Of a stretch of DNA of 64,000 nucleotides, positions 7,534 through 15,648 are shown in pieces. This DNA is from an uncultured Sphingomonadales bacterium (GTDB lineage Bacteria; Pseudomonadota; Alphaproteobacteria; Sphingomonadales; Sphingomonadaceae). The stretch covers positions 20,734 to 84,733 of the forward strand of contig CAILBC010000030.1 of assembly GCA_903832325.1 (NCBI GenBank). Reading direction: 5' to 3'. The notes below the pieces were generated by a model. The model saw only the letters and a program-made list of their open reading frames with translations. It was not told where the DNA came from and ran no database searches. How positions within the stretch are numbered: position 1 is the stretch's first letter; each line of letters opens with the position of its first letter. The translations under genes and the position numbers were made by a program.

Positions 7534-8076
7534 TCAGGCGGCGCCCACCAGCACCGCGGTCGAGCAGTGGTATTCCATGCTCTTGGTGCCAAAGCACCAG
7601 ATGATGTCGTTGTTCAGTTGCTGCGTGTACAGCTGCGTTTCGCGGTCTTCGCCGTTGCAGTTGCACTTGCCGCAGAACGATTTGCCGCAGCAATCGCGAT
7701 AGGCGATCAGATAGGCCTTGCCGTCATCGGGATTGATGCAGGTGCCGACCCACGAAACCGGCGAAGGTTCGGCGCCCGGGGGGCAGGAATGGACGCCGCC
7801 GCCGCAGCAGGTGCACAGCGATCCGTCGATCGCGCAATAGCGCCAATAGGTGCACTTGGTATCGTCGGAGGTCTGCGCCTGGCGGGCAAACACCGTCTTG
7901 GCTTCGGGCGAACGGTCGGGCTTGGCAGCGTCGGCGCGGCTGACGGGCAGCAGCGGAAACGCAGGGGCCGCAACCAGCGCCACGCCGATTCGCGCCAGCA
8001 TGCCGCGCCGCGACGTGCCACCGGCAAAACGGCGCAGAACCTTCTCGCCAAAGCTGTCAGCATTGAAAATCGTCAT
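7534..8076 (-). CDS. aauA: Aromatic amine dehydrogenase small (TTQ-bearing) subunit
   Basis: The 180-residue precursor has a twin-arginine-like leader (SRRGMLARIGVAL) and a Cys-rich mature part. The two tryptophans that become TTQ are W109 (SWVGTC) and W160 (NDIIWC), and the catalytic base is D128 (AYRDCC). These positions and D84 and N156 coincide with A. faecalis AADH numbering, as recalled from the literature. AADH Thr172 is Ser here. Fourteen cysteines, including the CTCC and FCGKC pairs, resemble AADH rather than methylamine dehydrogenase with its twelve. The NDIIWCFG segment, however, is MADH-like, so the substrate could be aromatic or aliphatic. The mature protein is periplasmic and pairs with AauB. 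Confidence 0.93.
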   Translation of the reverse strand: MTIFNADSFGEKVLRRFAGGTSRRGMLARIGVALVAAPAFPLLPVSRADAAKPDRSPEAKTVFARQAQTSDDTKCTYWRYCAIDGSLCTCCGGGVHSCPPGAEPSPVSWVGTCINPDDGKAYLIAYRDCCGKSFCGKCNCNGEDRETQLYTQQLNNDIIWCFGTKSMEYHCSTAVLVGAA

Positions 8077-8216
8077 ATATTCCCCCGTCGTCCGGTCGGT
8101 GGGCAGGGACCGCGTGATTGCCCGAAGGCTTTTCCCAGTTGCGGCCCATGCCGGGCTTGGTGGTTCAAGAACAAGCCTGAGGCATGCCAAAGCCTGCCAC
8201 AGGCGCGGTTAACGTT

Positions 8217-8819
8217 TCAAGTCAGCGCGGGTTTCAACCCGTCGATGTAATCCTGCACCGAATTCACACCCATTTCGTGGGCGATCACCAGGCTTTCCAG
8301 ATGCTCGCGGCTGTTTACCAGCCCCTTTGACAGCACCACGCCATCGGCATCGAGCAGCACGGCATAAGGAAGCTTGCCCACTTCATAGGCCATGCCGACA
8401 TCGGGGCCGTTGATGAACTGATACCCGGCAAGCCCCTGCTTTTCGATCATGTCGCGCTGCACGTTGGGCGCGTCATCGCCCACAAAGATCAGCTGGACGC
8501 GTTCATCGCGGGCAAAGCTCTTGGCCATCGGGATCAGGTTCTTGCACAGCGGGCAGGCTGCCGAAACGAACATCAGCAGGCGCAGTGCCGATCCCGGGGC
8601 AGGGCCGCCCACGCTGACTGTTGCGCCATCGAGCGTCTTGGCGGGAATCGCCGGCGAACTGGCGCCAACCGAAGGTCCGCCCGACGTGGTCAGCGCGCCG
8701 GCCGGTGCCACGCGCATGTGCAGCACGCCCACCTGGCGCGCCAGCGCCAGAACGGCAACCACCAGGGCAAGGATCACCACCCAGGCGAACACCGCGGAAA
8801 GGATAAGGGCAATCAACAT
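8217..8819 (-). CDS. aauD: AauD/MauD thioredoxin-like maturation protein
   Basis: The 200-residue protein has one N-terminal membrane anchor (residues 1-27) and a periplasmic thioredoxin-like domain with the redox pair CPLC (about residue 89). MauD/AauD is needed for correct disulfide formation and folding of the small subunit, which here has 14 cysteines. ATG 8819 lies 8 bp after the aauE stop and gives the family N-terminus; the frame extends upstream to 9065 without support. A 140-bp gap with no clear signal separates it from aauA. Confidence 0.9.
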   Translation of the reverse strand: MLIALILSAVFAWVVILALVVAVLALARQVGVLHMRVAPAGALTTSGGPSVGASSPAIPAKTLDGATVSVGGPAPGSALRLLMFVSAACPLCKNLIPMAKSFARDERVQLIFVGDDAPNVQRDMIEKQGLAGYQFINGPDVGMAYEVGKLPYAVLLDADGVVLSKGLVNSREHLESLVIAHEMGVNSVQDYIDGLKPALT

Positions 8820-8827
8820 GGAAAGGA

Positions 8828-9409
8828 CTAACTCCGTCCGCGCGCCAGCGGCGAAGTCGCCAGCGCAGCAAGGGCATTGAACAGCACGGTGATGAGGAAC
8901 AGGCAGGTGCCTGCGGCCAGCGCCAGCGCGATTTCGGCAATCGCCGGGGATTCCCCGGCAGCCGGCGGCACGGCATGCACCGCGACAAGCGCCGCCAGCA
9001 GCAGATTGCGCACGACCATGCCCCAATGCAGCGGCTGGCGCAGTTGCGACCGGCCGCATCCGCAATCGATATGGCTGCGGCCACGCACGATGTTGATCGC
9101 CATGGCGGCCGCAAAGATGGCCAGCAACGCCGCCGCCGGCAGGGCCAGCAGCCGCAGGACCGTTCCCGCCATGCCCGGTACAAGCACGCTTGCGATCAGG
9201 CCCGCGCCAAGCCCCAGTTCCACCGGCGGCAACAGCGCCGCCACCGGTGCGACCAGCACGCCGGGCAGGATGCGGTAATTGGCCACGACCCCGGGCACCA
9301 GTTCGCGATGGCGCAGTTTGCCAAGGCCCGCCCCCACGAACACGATCCCCGTGCCGATGGCGCCTGCCATGCCGGTTTCAAGAAGGATCATGCTCATCGG
9401 GGCGGCCAT
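8828..9409 (-). CDS. aauE: AauE/MauE membrane protein
   Basis: This 193-residue polytopic membrane protein has four to five hydrophobic segments and the MauE/DoxX-like opening (GTGIVFVGAGLGKLRHRELV...). It carries a conserved cysteine motif DCGCG near residue 118. MauE works with MauD in exporting and folding the small subunit. The gene begins 12 bp after the aauB stop. ATG 9409 is used; 9397 is possible. Confidence 0.88.
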   Translation of the reverse strand: MAAPMSMILLETGMAGAIGTGIVFVGAGLGKLRHRELVPGVVANYRILPGVLVAPVAALLPPVELGLGAGLIASVLVPGMAGTVLRLLALPAAALLAIFAAAMAINIVRGRSHIDCGCGRSQLRQPLHWGMVVRNLLLAALVAVHAVPPAAGESPAIAEIALALAAGTCLFLITVLFNALAALATSPLARGRS

Positions 9410-9421
9410 GGGGTTTCAGGT

Positions 9422-10645
9422 TTATCCGGCGACCTGGAGCAGGCCCGATCCGGCGCGCGGCACGCTGTGCATCACGGCGCCGGTTGCCGGATCGATGACA
9501 TGCAGCGTACCGGGCAGGCCGGCACCGGTGCCTTCGCCTTCACCTTCGCCCACGGTCGTCAGCATCGGCGAGGCGCCTTGCGTGACATTGATGGCGCCCG
9601 GATCGCCGGAAACGGACATCCGCTTGACCACTTTGTGCTTGGCCAGATCGACGTCCCAGATTTCCTTGCCGCCGTCCTTGTGCGTCCAGTATTCACCGGC
9701 ATGCATCAGCACGTAAAGGTGGCCGGAAGCGCGGTGCAGCGCCATCGGCTGGCCACCGCCGGGATACCAGTTGACATCCAGCGGCTTGGTATCGCCCTTG
9801 CGCAGGCCGGCAGCTTCCTGGATCGAAAACGGCGTGCCCACGGTCGGCTTGGCGCCCAGCTTGGCGGTGTAGATCAGACCGGTATAGGTCATCATCACCA
9901 CTTCGCCCTTGGCCTTGTCATACTGCACGTTGTCAAAAACCGGATCGGCCGTCGCGCTGAAGAACGGTTCGGTGCGGGTGATCTCGGTCTTGCCGCCGGC
10001 CAGGTTGATCGAGGCCATCGACCCGTCGGAGCACAGCGCGGCAAGGCCCACGCCGGGGTTGAGAATGAGGTCGGCGCAGCCGGGCAGTTCAAAGCTGCGC
10101 ACGAACTTGCGCTTGGCCAGATCGACGATGTTGACTGTCGAAACCGGGCTGAAATTGTAGACATAGGCGGTCTTGGCATCGTCGCTGACGATGAAGTTGT
10201 GCTCGCGCCCGCCGACGAGGATGCGGCCCGGAATGTCGATGTCGCCTTCCAGCTTCAGCGTCGAGGCATCATAGACCGAAATGAAATCCTGGCGCGTGCC
10301 GTGCAGGCGGCGGGTCCAGGTGGTTTCGGCCACATAGTAATGCTTGCCTTCGGGATCGATCGCCATGTCGCCCAGCAGCGGGGTTTCGACTTGCGCGACA
10401 TATTTGCCGGTGGCGGTGTCATAGACCGCAGTGCCGGGCAGCACAAAGCCGCGCTGGATGAAAACCCAACTGGCCTTGGGTGCCTCAAGCGTGCGGACGC
10501 CCGATTCTTCGGGCTCGGTCGAGCCGGGTGCGGCCTGTGCCGGGGTGGTTGCAAGGGCCATTGCGGCCAGCGTGGCAGCCGACCCAAGGCGGATCGCAGC
10601 CGACAGCCTGGCTCCGGTGAACAGGAATTGCGCGACGGACTTCAT
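9422..10645 (-). CDS. aauB: Aromatic amine dehydrogenase large (beta-propeller) subunit
   Basis: The 407-residue protein has a cleavable signal peptide (about residues 1-38, ending APAQA-like) and repeated beta-propeller blades (YDTATGKYVAQVETP, DPEGKHYYVAET, YDASTLKLEGDIDIPG). This is the methylamine/aromatic amine dehydrogenase heavy-chain fold. With AauA it forms the alpha2-beta2 periplasmic enzyme that oxidises primary amines to aldehyde and ammonia. It is the first gene of the aau operon. A promoter shared in sequence with the qhp operon lies about 110 bp upstream. Confidence 0.92.
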   Translation of the reverse strand: MKSVAQFLFTGARLSAAIRLGSAATLAAMALATTPAQAAPGSTEPEESGVRTLEAPKASWVFIQRGFVLPGTAVYDTATGKYVAQVETPLLGDMAIDPEGKHYYVAETTWTRRLHGTRQDFISVYDASTLKLEGDIDIPGRILVGGREHNFIVSDDAKTAYVYNFSPVSTVNIVDLAKRKFVRSFELPGCADLILNPGVGLAALCSDGSMASINLAGGKTEITRTEPFFSATADPVFDNVQYDKAKGEVVMMTYTGLIYTAKLGAKPTVGTPFSIQEAAGLRKGDTKPLDVNWYPGGGQPMALHRASGHLYVLMHAGEYWTHKDGGKEIWDVDLAKHKVVKRMSVSGDPGAINVTQGASPMLTTVGEGEGEGTGAGLPGTLHVIDPATGAVMHSVPRAGSGLLQVAG

Positions 10646-10756
10646 CGTTACTGGCCCCCTCTGGACACGGGTGACGCGGGCGGCGCTTCGGTTGGCAGGT
10701 GCGCGGATGCGCCACAGCGTTTCCCGTCCGCGCTGCCAGCGGACATCTGTGATCCA

Positions 10757-10785
10757 AGATTTGACGCCTGTCCAATTTTAGTCAA
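10757..10785 (-). promoter_or_regulatory. aau operon promoter with TTGAC-N6-TGGACAGG element
   Basis: On the minus strand TTGACT (10785-10780) is followed after 17 bp by AAATCT (10762-10757), a plausible sigma70-type promoter. The spacer contains TGGACAGGCGT. The same arrangement TTGAC-N6-TGGACAGG-Y-GT recurs before qhpA. A further GTCAA half-site lies at the end of the spacer. Confidence 0.55.
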
Positions 10786-10869
10786 GCGGCTTTCGGTGCC
10801 TTCGGACATCTTTGTTGCCCGTTTTTGCCCAACTGCCCGGACTTCCGGGGAAGGCCCGCATTCAGATGT

Positions 10870-10907
10870 CCCAATTCACGCAACAGGCCCCAATTCATGC
10901 AACAGGC
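10870..10907. repeat. Tandem 19-bp duplication at the TetR 3' end
   Basis: The unit CCAATTCAYGCAACAGGC occurs twice in tandem. The second copy encodes the last residues and stop of the TetR gene, the first lies just beyond it. It looks like a recent slippage duplication. Confidence 0.7.
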
Positions 10908-11539
10908 AGGCCGCGGATATCCTCGGCAGTGATGGTGCGCGCCAGCATGATCAGGTTGTGCACCGCAATCCGCTTCAGCCGGGGCATTTCGGCGGCCCAG
11001 GGTTTTCCATGGCCGGCAAAGGGCGTGGTGCCTTCCATTGTCGTGCTGAGGTAGATCGCCACAGTCTGCACGTCGTCCGGGGCAAGCGCTGGATTGAGCA
11101 CCGCGACATATTCGGCGATGAAATCGTGCACTTTTTGATAAAACGCGCGCACCCGGTCGGCGATGAAGGGGTTGTGATTGGCCAGCGCCCACAATTCGGT
11201 GAACAGCCGCGTGGTGCGCGGCCCGGCAATATCATCCAGGCACATCACGATGATCAGCCGCAGCCGTTCCTCCGTGCTCAGCGCCGGCTGGCGCACGCGG
11301 TCTTCCAGAAGCTTGTCATACCGATCGAGCAAGTCATCGAGCATGACCTGGATCAGCAGTTCCTTGCGCGGAAAGTGATAGCTGACATTGCCCACTTTCA
11401 TCCCGCATTCGGCGGCGATGCGGCGGATGGTAAAGGCCCCGGCGCCTTCGTTGATCAGCACGCGCAGCGCCGCCTTCAAAATCGCATCGACGGTTTCGGT
11501 GCCGCGCAAATAGGTGCCCGGGCGCCCGGCTGCTGCCAT
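10895..11539 (-). CDS. TetR-family regulator between the two amine dehydrogenase operons
   Basis: The 214-residue form has a TetR_N domain (TVDAILKAALRVLINEGAGAFTIRRIAAECGMKVGNVSYHFPRK, residues about 14-57) and a TetR_C-like ligand domain. ATG 11539 gives a typical length. The frame is open to 11824, and a longer N-terminus from an internal GTG is possible. Known qhp operons are controlled by an AraC-type activator, QhpR; none is visible here. This gene, placed between aauB and qhpA, is the best candidate for regulating both. Confidence 0.85.
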   Translation of the reverse strand: MAAAGRPGTYLRGTETVDAILKAALRVLINEGAGAFTIRRIAAECGMKVGNVSYHFPRKELLIQVMLDDLLDRYDKLLEDRVRQPALSTEERLRLIIVMCLDDIAGPRTTRLFTELWALANHNPFIADRVRAFYQKVHDFIAEYVAVLNPALAPDDVQTVAIYLSTTMEGTTPFAGHGKPWAAEMPRLKRIAVHNLIMLARTITAEDIRGLPVA

Positions 11540-11802
11540 GTGCTCGTGCGGGGGCAAGTGCACCCGCGCCGGATCGGCCCGGTTGCCATCTGCCGGTATG
11601 CCGATGGTTTTGGGCGGCACCCGCACGTCGTGTGCATGCTGGCCGGGTTCCCGCGTCTGCGTCGTCAATCGCTTGCCCTCGAAACCCTGGCCCGTCCGCC
11701 GGCCGCAATGATACCCGCAATGAAACCCGCAAATATGCCCATTGCGCCGTTTGCGGCGCATAATTGCGCCATATCTCCCTTTTTGGGCTTTTGCGGCATG
11801 GG

Positions 11803-11845
11803 CGTCAACAAAGTGTTTGACCAACTCTGGACAGGTGTACAGTTT
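11803..11845 (+). promoter_or_regulatory. qhp operon promoter with shared element and palindrome
   Basis: TTGACC (11817-11822) with TGGACAGGTGT in the spacer and TACAGT near -10 gives a promoter candidate about 120 bp before qhpA. The TTGAC is also the right arm of GTCAACAAAGTGTTTGAC (11803-11821), an imperfect palindrome of TetR-operator size. It overlaps the divergent start region of the TetR gene. Confidence 0.5.
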
Positions 11846-11961
11846 TGAGTTGCTTCAGTAGCGAATCAGCGACCTGGCTGCGGCTTCACGGTGGTTTTGG
11901 GCAGAATGTGCTGCCTGGCCGATCATGTTGCCGGTGCGGCCGGGTTTGGCAAGGGGACCTA

Positions 11962-13785
11962 ATGCGCATGGCGTGCCCTGTTCCGGAACAGAATTTCCCC
12001 GTCCGCTCGGCAACAGTGTTTGCACATCGTGCCGGCCGTCTGCTGCTCGCATCGGCGGCTCTCGCCACGGCCAGCGCGGTGGCCGGGCAGGCGATGGGCG
12101 GCGGATCGTCGCAGGCCACTGCCGAAACCGAGGAAGGCATTCCCGTTACCGACACGCTGACGCGTGAAAAGTGCGGAACGTGCCACACCGCCGATGCAAA
12201 GGGCAATCTGTCGCGCATTTCCTGGGTGCGCACCACGCCCGAAGGCTGGGACCAGGCGATCAAGCGCATGGTCAAGCTGAACGGCGCGCAATTGTCGCCC
12301 GAAGATGCGCGGCACATCGTGCATTATCTGGCGGGCAGCCATGGCCTGGCCCCCGAAGAGGCGCGCCCGGTTTCGTATTACGTCGAAAAGCGCATGATCG
12401 ACGAAACCAATGTTCCCAGCGAATCGGTGCGCACCGCCTGTGCCGCGTGCCACGCCTTTGCCCAGCCGCTGTCGTGGCGGCGTTCGGCAGCGGAATGGAA
12501 GCTGCTGCAGGATTTCCACGTTGCGCTCTATTCGCAGGCCGATTCGCAATATCGCCGCCCGGCGGTGGACGAACCGGGCGAAGTGTTCGGCCACACCACC
12601 CCGGTGGTGAACAAGCTGGGCGCCATTCCGATGACGGCGGGGCAGGTCGCGCTGACGTATCTGCGCAAGGCTGCGCCGCTGCATACCCCCGAATGGTCGG
12701 CGTGGAGCCAGCGCGAACAGACCCCGCACCTGGCCGGCAAATGGCTGGTCAGCGCCAGCCTGCCGGGCAAGGGCAGCTTTTTCGGCACTATGGTGGTGTC
12801 CCCGGGCAACGCCGGCGATGCCTTTGTCACCCAAACCAGCCTCACCTCGCTCAGCGGTGGTCCGGCGATCAGCCAGACCGGCAGCGGCGTGGTCTATGCC
12901 GGGTATTCGTGGCGCGGCCGCGCCGCAACTGCGGCCGGGGCTGCGGGCAAACCGGCGCCGGATTCGTTCGACCAGCCGGTGCGCGAAGTGCTGCAGTTCA
13001 CCCCCGATCGCAAGAGCGCGACGGGCCGCTGGTTCTGGGGCGAATACCAGGAATTCGGCTATGACGTCACGCTCACCCGCGCCGATGGCGCACCGGTGAT
13101 CGGCGCGATTTCGCCCGGTGGCATCCGCGCCGGGGGCAAAGGCCAGTCCTTGCATATCCTGGGCGATGCGTTCCCCGCCGGGCTGACCGCGCACGATGTC
13201 GATCTGGGCCGCGGGCTGACCGTGACCGGGATCACCTCGGCAAAGCCGGGCGAACTGGTGGTCACGGTCGATGCTGCGGCCGATGTGCCTGCGGGCCTGC
13301 ATGATGTCACTGTCGGTTCGGCAGTGCTGTCCGCAGCGCTGCCCGTGTGGCACAGCGTTGCCTATATCGCGGTGACGCCCGACAGCGCGCTTGCGCGGCT
13401 TGGCGGCGCGGCGCATCCTGCCGGTTATGGCCAGTTCGAAGCGGTTGGCTTTGATGCGGGCCCCGATGGCAAGCCCCATACCGCTGATGACGTAAAGATC
13501 GGCGTGGTTGATGCCGATTTCACGCTCGAGGAATTCCGGTCGACCTGGTATGACGATGACCTCAAATTCGTCGGCAAGATCACGCCGGCCGGGTTTTTCA
13601 CGCCCAACATCGATGGCCCCAATGCCCAGCGCCCCGGCAACCGTGACAACTATGGCGATGTCTGGGTCGTGGCCAAGGCCAAGGCGCTGAAGGATGCCGC
13701 AGGCGCGCCTTTGACCGCAAAGGCCTATCTGGTGGTAACCATTCCGTCGTTCAAACGCTGGGATCAGCCGGAGGTGGCACAGTGA
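11962..13785 (+). CDS. qhpA: Quinohemoprotein amine dehydrogenase alpha subunit (dihaem)
   Basis: The 607-residue precursor has a signal peptide (about 1-42) and two haem-binding motifs, CGTCH (71-75) and CAACH (160-164), as expected for the dihaem cytochrome domain. Beta-rich domains II-IV follow, with DLGRGLTVTGITSAKPGELVV being Ig-like. The alpha subunit passes electrons from the CTQ cofactor of the gamma subunit to external acceptors in the periplasm. ATG 11962 is chosen for its AAGGGG ribosome site 6-11 bases upstream and for the signal peptide; the open frame begins at 11845. It overlaps qhpD by 4 bp (GTGA). Confidence 0.93.
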   Translation: MRMACPVPEQNFPVRSATVFAHRAGRLLLASAALATASAVAGQAMGGGSSQATAETEEGIPVTDTLTREKCGTCHTADAKGNLSRISWVRTTPEGWDQAIKRMVKLNGAQLSPEDARHIVHYLAGSHGLAPEEARPVSYYVEKRMIDETNVPSESVRTACAACHAFAQPLSWRRSAAEWKLLQDFHVALYSQADSQYRRPAVDEPGEVFGHTTPVVNKLGAIPMTAGQVALTYLRKAAPLHTPEWSAWSQREQTPHLAGKWLVSASLPGKGSFFGTMVVSPGNAGDAFVTQTSLTSLSGGPAISQTGSGVVYAGYSWRGRAATAAGAAGKPAPDSFDQPVREVLQFTPDRKSATGRWFWGEYQEFGYDVTLTRADGAPVIGAISPGGIRAGGKGQSLHILGDAFPAGLTAHDVDLGRGLTVTGITSAKPGELVVTVDAAADVPAGLHDVTVGSAVLSAALPVWHSVAYIAVTPDSALARLGGAAHPAGYGQFEAVGFDAGPDGKPHTADDVKIGVVDADFTLEEFRSTWYDDDLKFVGKITPAGFFTPNIDGPNAQRPGNRDNYGDVWVVAKAKALKDAAGAPLTAKAYLVVTIPSFKRWDQPEVAQ

Positions 13786-15239
13786 CCGCGCCGCTTTCAC
13801 ACCGCTATCGCATGGGGGAAATGCACCGGTTTGGTGCAGCCGGTGCCGATTTTGTCTATATGCCGCAGGCCGGCGCGATCTTTGCACTGGATGAGGCCAC
13901 GCATGGCGTGCTCGCCCGGCTGGGCGACGGGCCGGTGGCGCACGGCGATCTGGTCACCGCGCTGGTCGATCAGGGCATGCCCGGCAGCGATGCCGAGGGG
14001 CTGCTGCGCGAATTGCGGCAGGTCCGGCTGATCGAGGCCGAACATGTCGTGGCGCGCGCGCCGGTGGTCGATACCCCGCCCGAGGATTTCCCGCTCCAGG
14101 CGCTGGTGCTCAATGTTACCAACCAGTGCAATCTGGCTTGTACCTATTGCTATGAATTCGGGGCCGACAAGATTTCGACCCAGACCGGCAAGACCAAATA
14201 CATGACCCCGGAAACCGCCAAGGCCGCGGTCGATTTCCTGCTGGAATCGGCCAAAGGCCGCGAAGCGGTGCACATCACGTTCTTCGGCGGTGAAACGCTG
14301 ATGAATTTCCGCCTGCTGAAAGAGGCGGTGGCTTATGCCGATGCGCGCGCTGCCGAACTGGGCAAGCGCGTGACCTACAGCATGACGACCAATGCCACGC
14401 TGCTGACCGATCCGATCATCGATTTCCTCGCGGAAAACGCGGTCGGCGTCACGGTGTCGATCGACGGCCCGGCCGAAATGCAGAATGCCCGCCGCGTCTA
14501 CAAAAGCGGCAAGGGCAGCTATGACGTGATCCTGCCGCGGCTGAAATCGCTGATCGCAAAGCACAAGACGCGCGCGATTGCCGCACGCGTGACATTGAGC
14601 GCGGGCGTGACCGATGTCGTGGGGATCTATCACCACCTGAAGCACGAAATCGGCTTTCACGAAGTCGGCTTTGCGCCCGTTACCACCACCGATGATGGCC
14701 ACGATTTCGGTCTGAACGGTGACGGGATGAGCGCGGTCCTGTCCGGGTTTCACGCGCTGTCGCAGGAATGGCTGGAATACGCGCTGCGCGGGCAGATGCA
14801 CGGTTTTTCCAACGTATCGGAAACGCTTAGCGAGCTGGTCGTCGGCACCAACAAGTCGCATCCGTGCGGCGCCGGGCTGGGCCTGCTCGGGGTCAGCCCC
14901 TCGGGTGATCTGTCGCCGTGCCATCGCTTCACCGATGCCGATGAGCACGTGATGGGGCATATCGACAGCGGGGTGGACCAGGCCAAACGCAGCGATTTCC
15001 TTACGCGCGGCCATGTCGGGGCGAAGTACGAATGCACCAGCTGCTGGGCGCGCCCGCTGTGCGCCGGGGGCTGCCATCACGAGGCCTTTGTGCGTTATGG
15101 CGACACGGGCCACGCCAACCTGCATTACTGCGACTGGATCCGCCAGTGGACCGATCGCGTGCTCGATATCTATGGTACGCTGGCCGTCCGTAATCCCGAA
15201 TTTCTTGAACGCTTTGCCGACCGAAAGGGCTTGTCATGA
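13782..15239 (+). CDS. qhpD: QhpD radical SAM enzyme forming thioether cross-links in QhpC
   Basis: The 485-residue protein has a PqqD-like N-terminal region (about 1-90). A radical SAM core follows with the cluster motif C116-x3-C120-x2-C123 (CNLACTYC), and then a C-terminal SPASM-type cysteine set (CGAGLG ... SPCHRF ... CTSCWARPLCAGGC). QhpD installs the Cys-to-Asp/Glu thioether bonds of the gamma subunit. The start is the GTG at 13782, in a GTGA overlap with qhpA, and the stop overlaps qhpC by 4 bp. These overlaps indicate tight co-expression with the substrate peptide. Confidence 0.93.
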   Translation: MTAPLSHRYRMGEMHRFGAAGADFVYMPQAGAIFALDEATHGVLARLGDGPVAHGDLVTALVDQGMPGSDAEGLLRELRQVRLIEAEHVVARAPVVDTPPEDFPLQALVLNVTNQCNLACTYCYEFGADKISTQTGKTKYMTPETAKAAVDFLLESAKGREAVHITFFGGETLMNFRLLKEAVAYADARAAELGKRVTYSMTTNATLLTDPIIDFLAENAVGVTVSIDGPAEMQNARRVYKSGKGSYDVILPRLKSLIAKHKTRAIAARVTLSAGVTDVVGIYHHLKHEIGFHEVGFAPVTTTDDGHDFGLNGDGMSAVLSGFHALSQEWLEYALRGQMHGFSNVSETLSELVVGTNKSHPCGAGLGLLGVSPSGDLSPCHRFTDADEHVMGHIDSGVDQAKRSDFLTRGHVGAKYECTSCWARPLCAGGCHHEAFVRYGDTGHANLHYCDWIRQWTDRVLDIYGTLAVRNPEFLERFADRKGLS

Positions 15240-15580
15240 AGCACCTGAAGCCATTGAATGCCAAGGCGCGCCGCATCGACGCCGATCTGACCGCGATCGA
15301 CGCCGCGGCCATGGAAGAAGATGTCGTTGCGCTGCAGCAGGCCCCGCGCCCGCATGTGCCGCTGGGGTGTTCGCTGTCGTTTTCCCCGGGTTGGGAAGTC
15401 GATGGCACCGGCGGTACCGCCGGTCTGTGCCAGCCGGCCGAACGTGATATCTATGACTGCTATGTCACCTGCTTCTGGCCGGTGCAGATGGCCGACCACG
15501 TCAATTACTCGCCCGACTGGGCCAGCAATTGCGCTGCGGCCACCAAGGACTGGCGCAGCCTGGACGTTGTGTTTCCCTGA
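15236..15580 (+). CDS. qhpC: Quinohemoprotein amine dehydrogenase gamma subunit (CTQ peptide)
   Basis: The 114-residue precursor has a leader of about 38 residues and a cross-linked core. All modification residues match the Paracoccus subunit with an offset of 38. The CTQ pair is C75-W81; the thioether pairs are C45-E54, C65-D71 and C79-D87; D71 is also the catalytic base. C99 (SNCAAA) is an extra cysteine. QhpD acts on it first, QhpG hydroxylates the Trp, QhpE removes the leader and QhpF is linked to export. The product is effectively a RiPP. Confidence 0.95.
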   Translation: MKHLKPLNAKARRIDADLTAIDAAAMEEDVVALQQAPRPHVPLGCSLSFSPGWEVDGTGGTAGLCQPAERDIYDCYVTCFWPVQMADHVNYSPDWASNCAAATKDWRSLDVVFP

Positions 15581-15648
15581 TTTCGCGCCTTTTTCGGGTT
15601 CACGCGGCGGTCGTCGCGTGCCTTCTCTCCTTGTGCCGGGGGCCTGCC

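Noticed and set aside
8975..11848. 957-codon open frame on the plus strand antisense to aauE and aauB
   Set aside because: It is a GC-bias shadow. The opposite strand encodes recognisable AauE, AauB and TetR proteins, and the plus-strand translation has no family likeness.
11959..13887. 642-codon minus-strand frame over qhpA
   Set aside because: The plus strand encodes the dihaem alpha subunit with two CXXCH motifs. The minus-strand frame has no known features.
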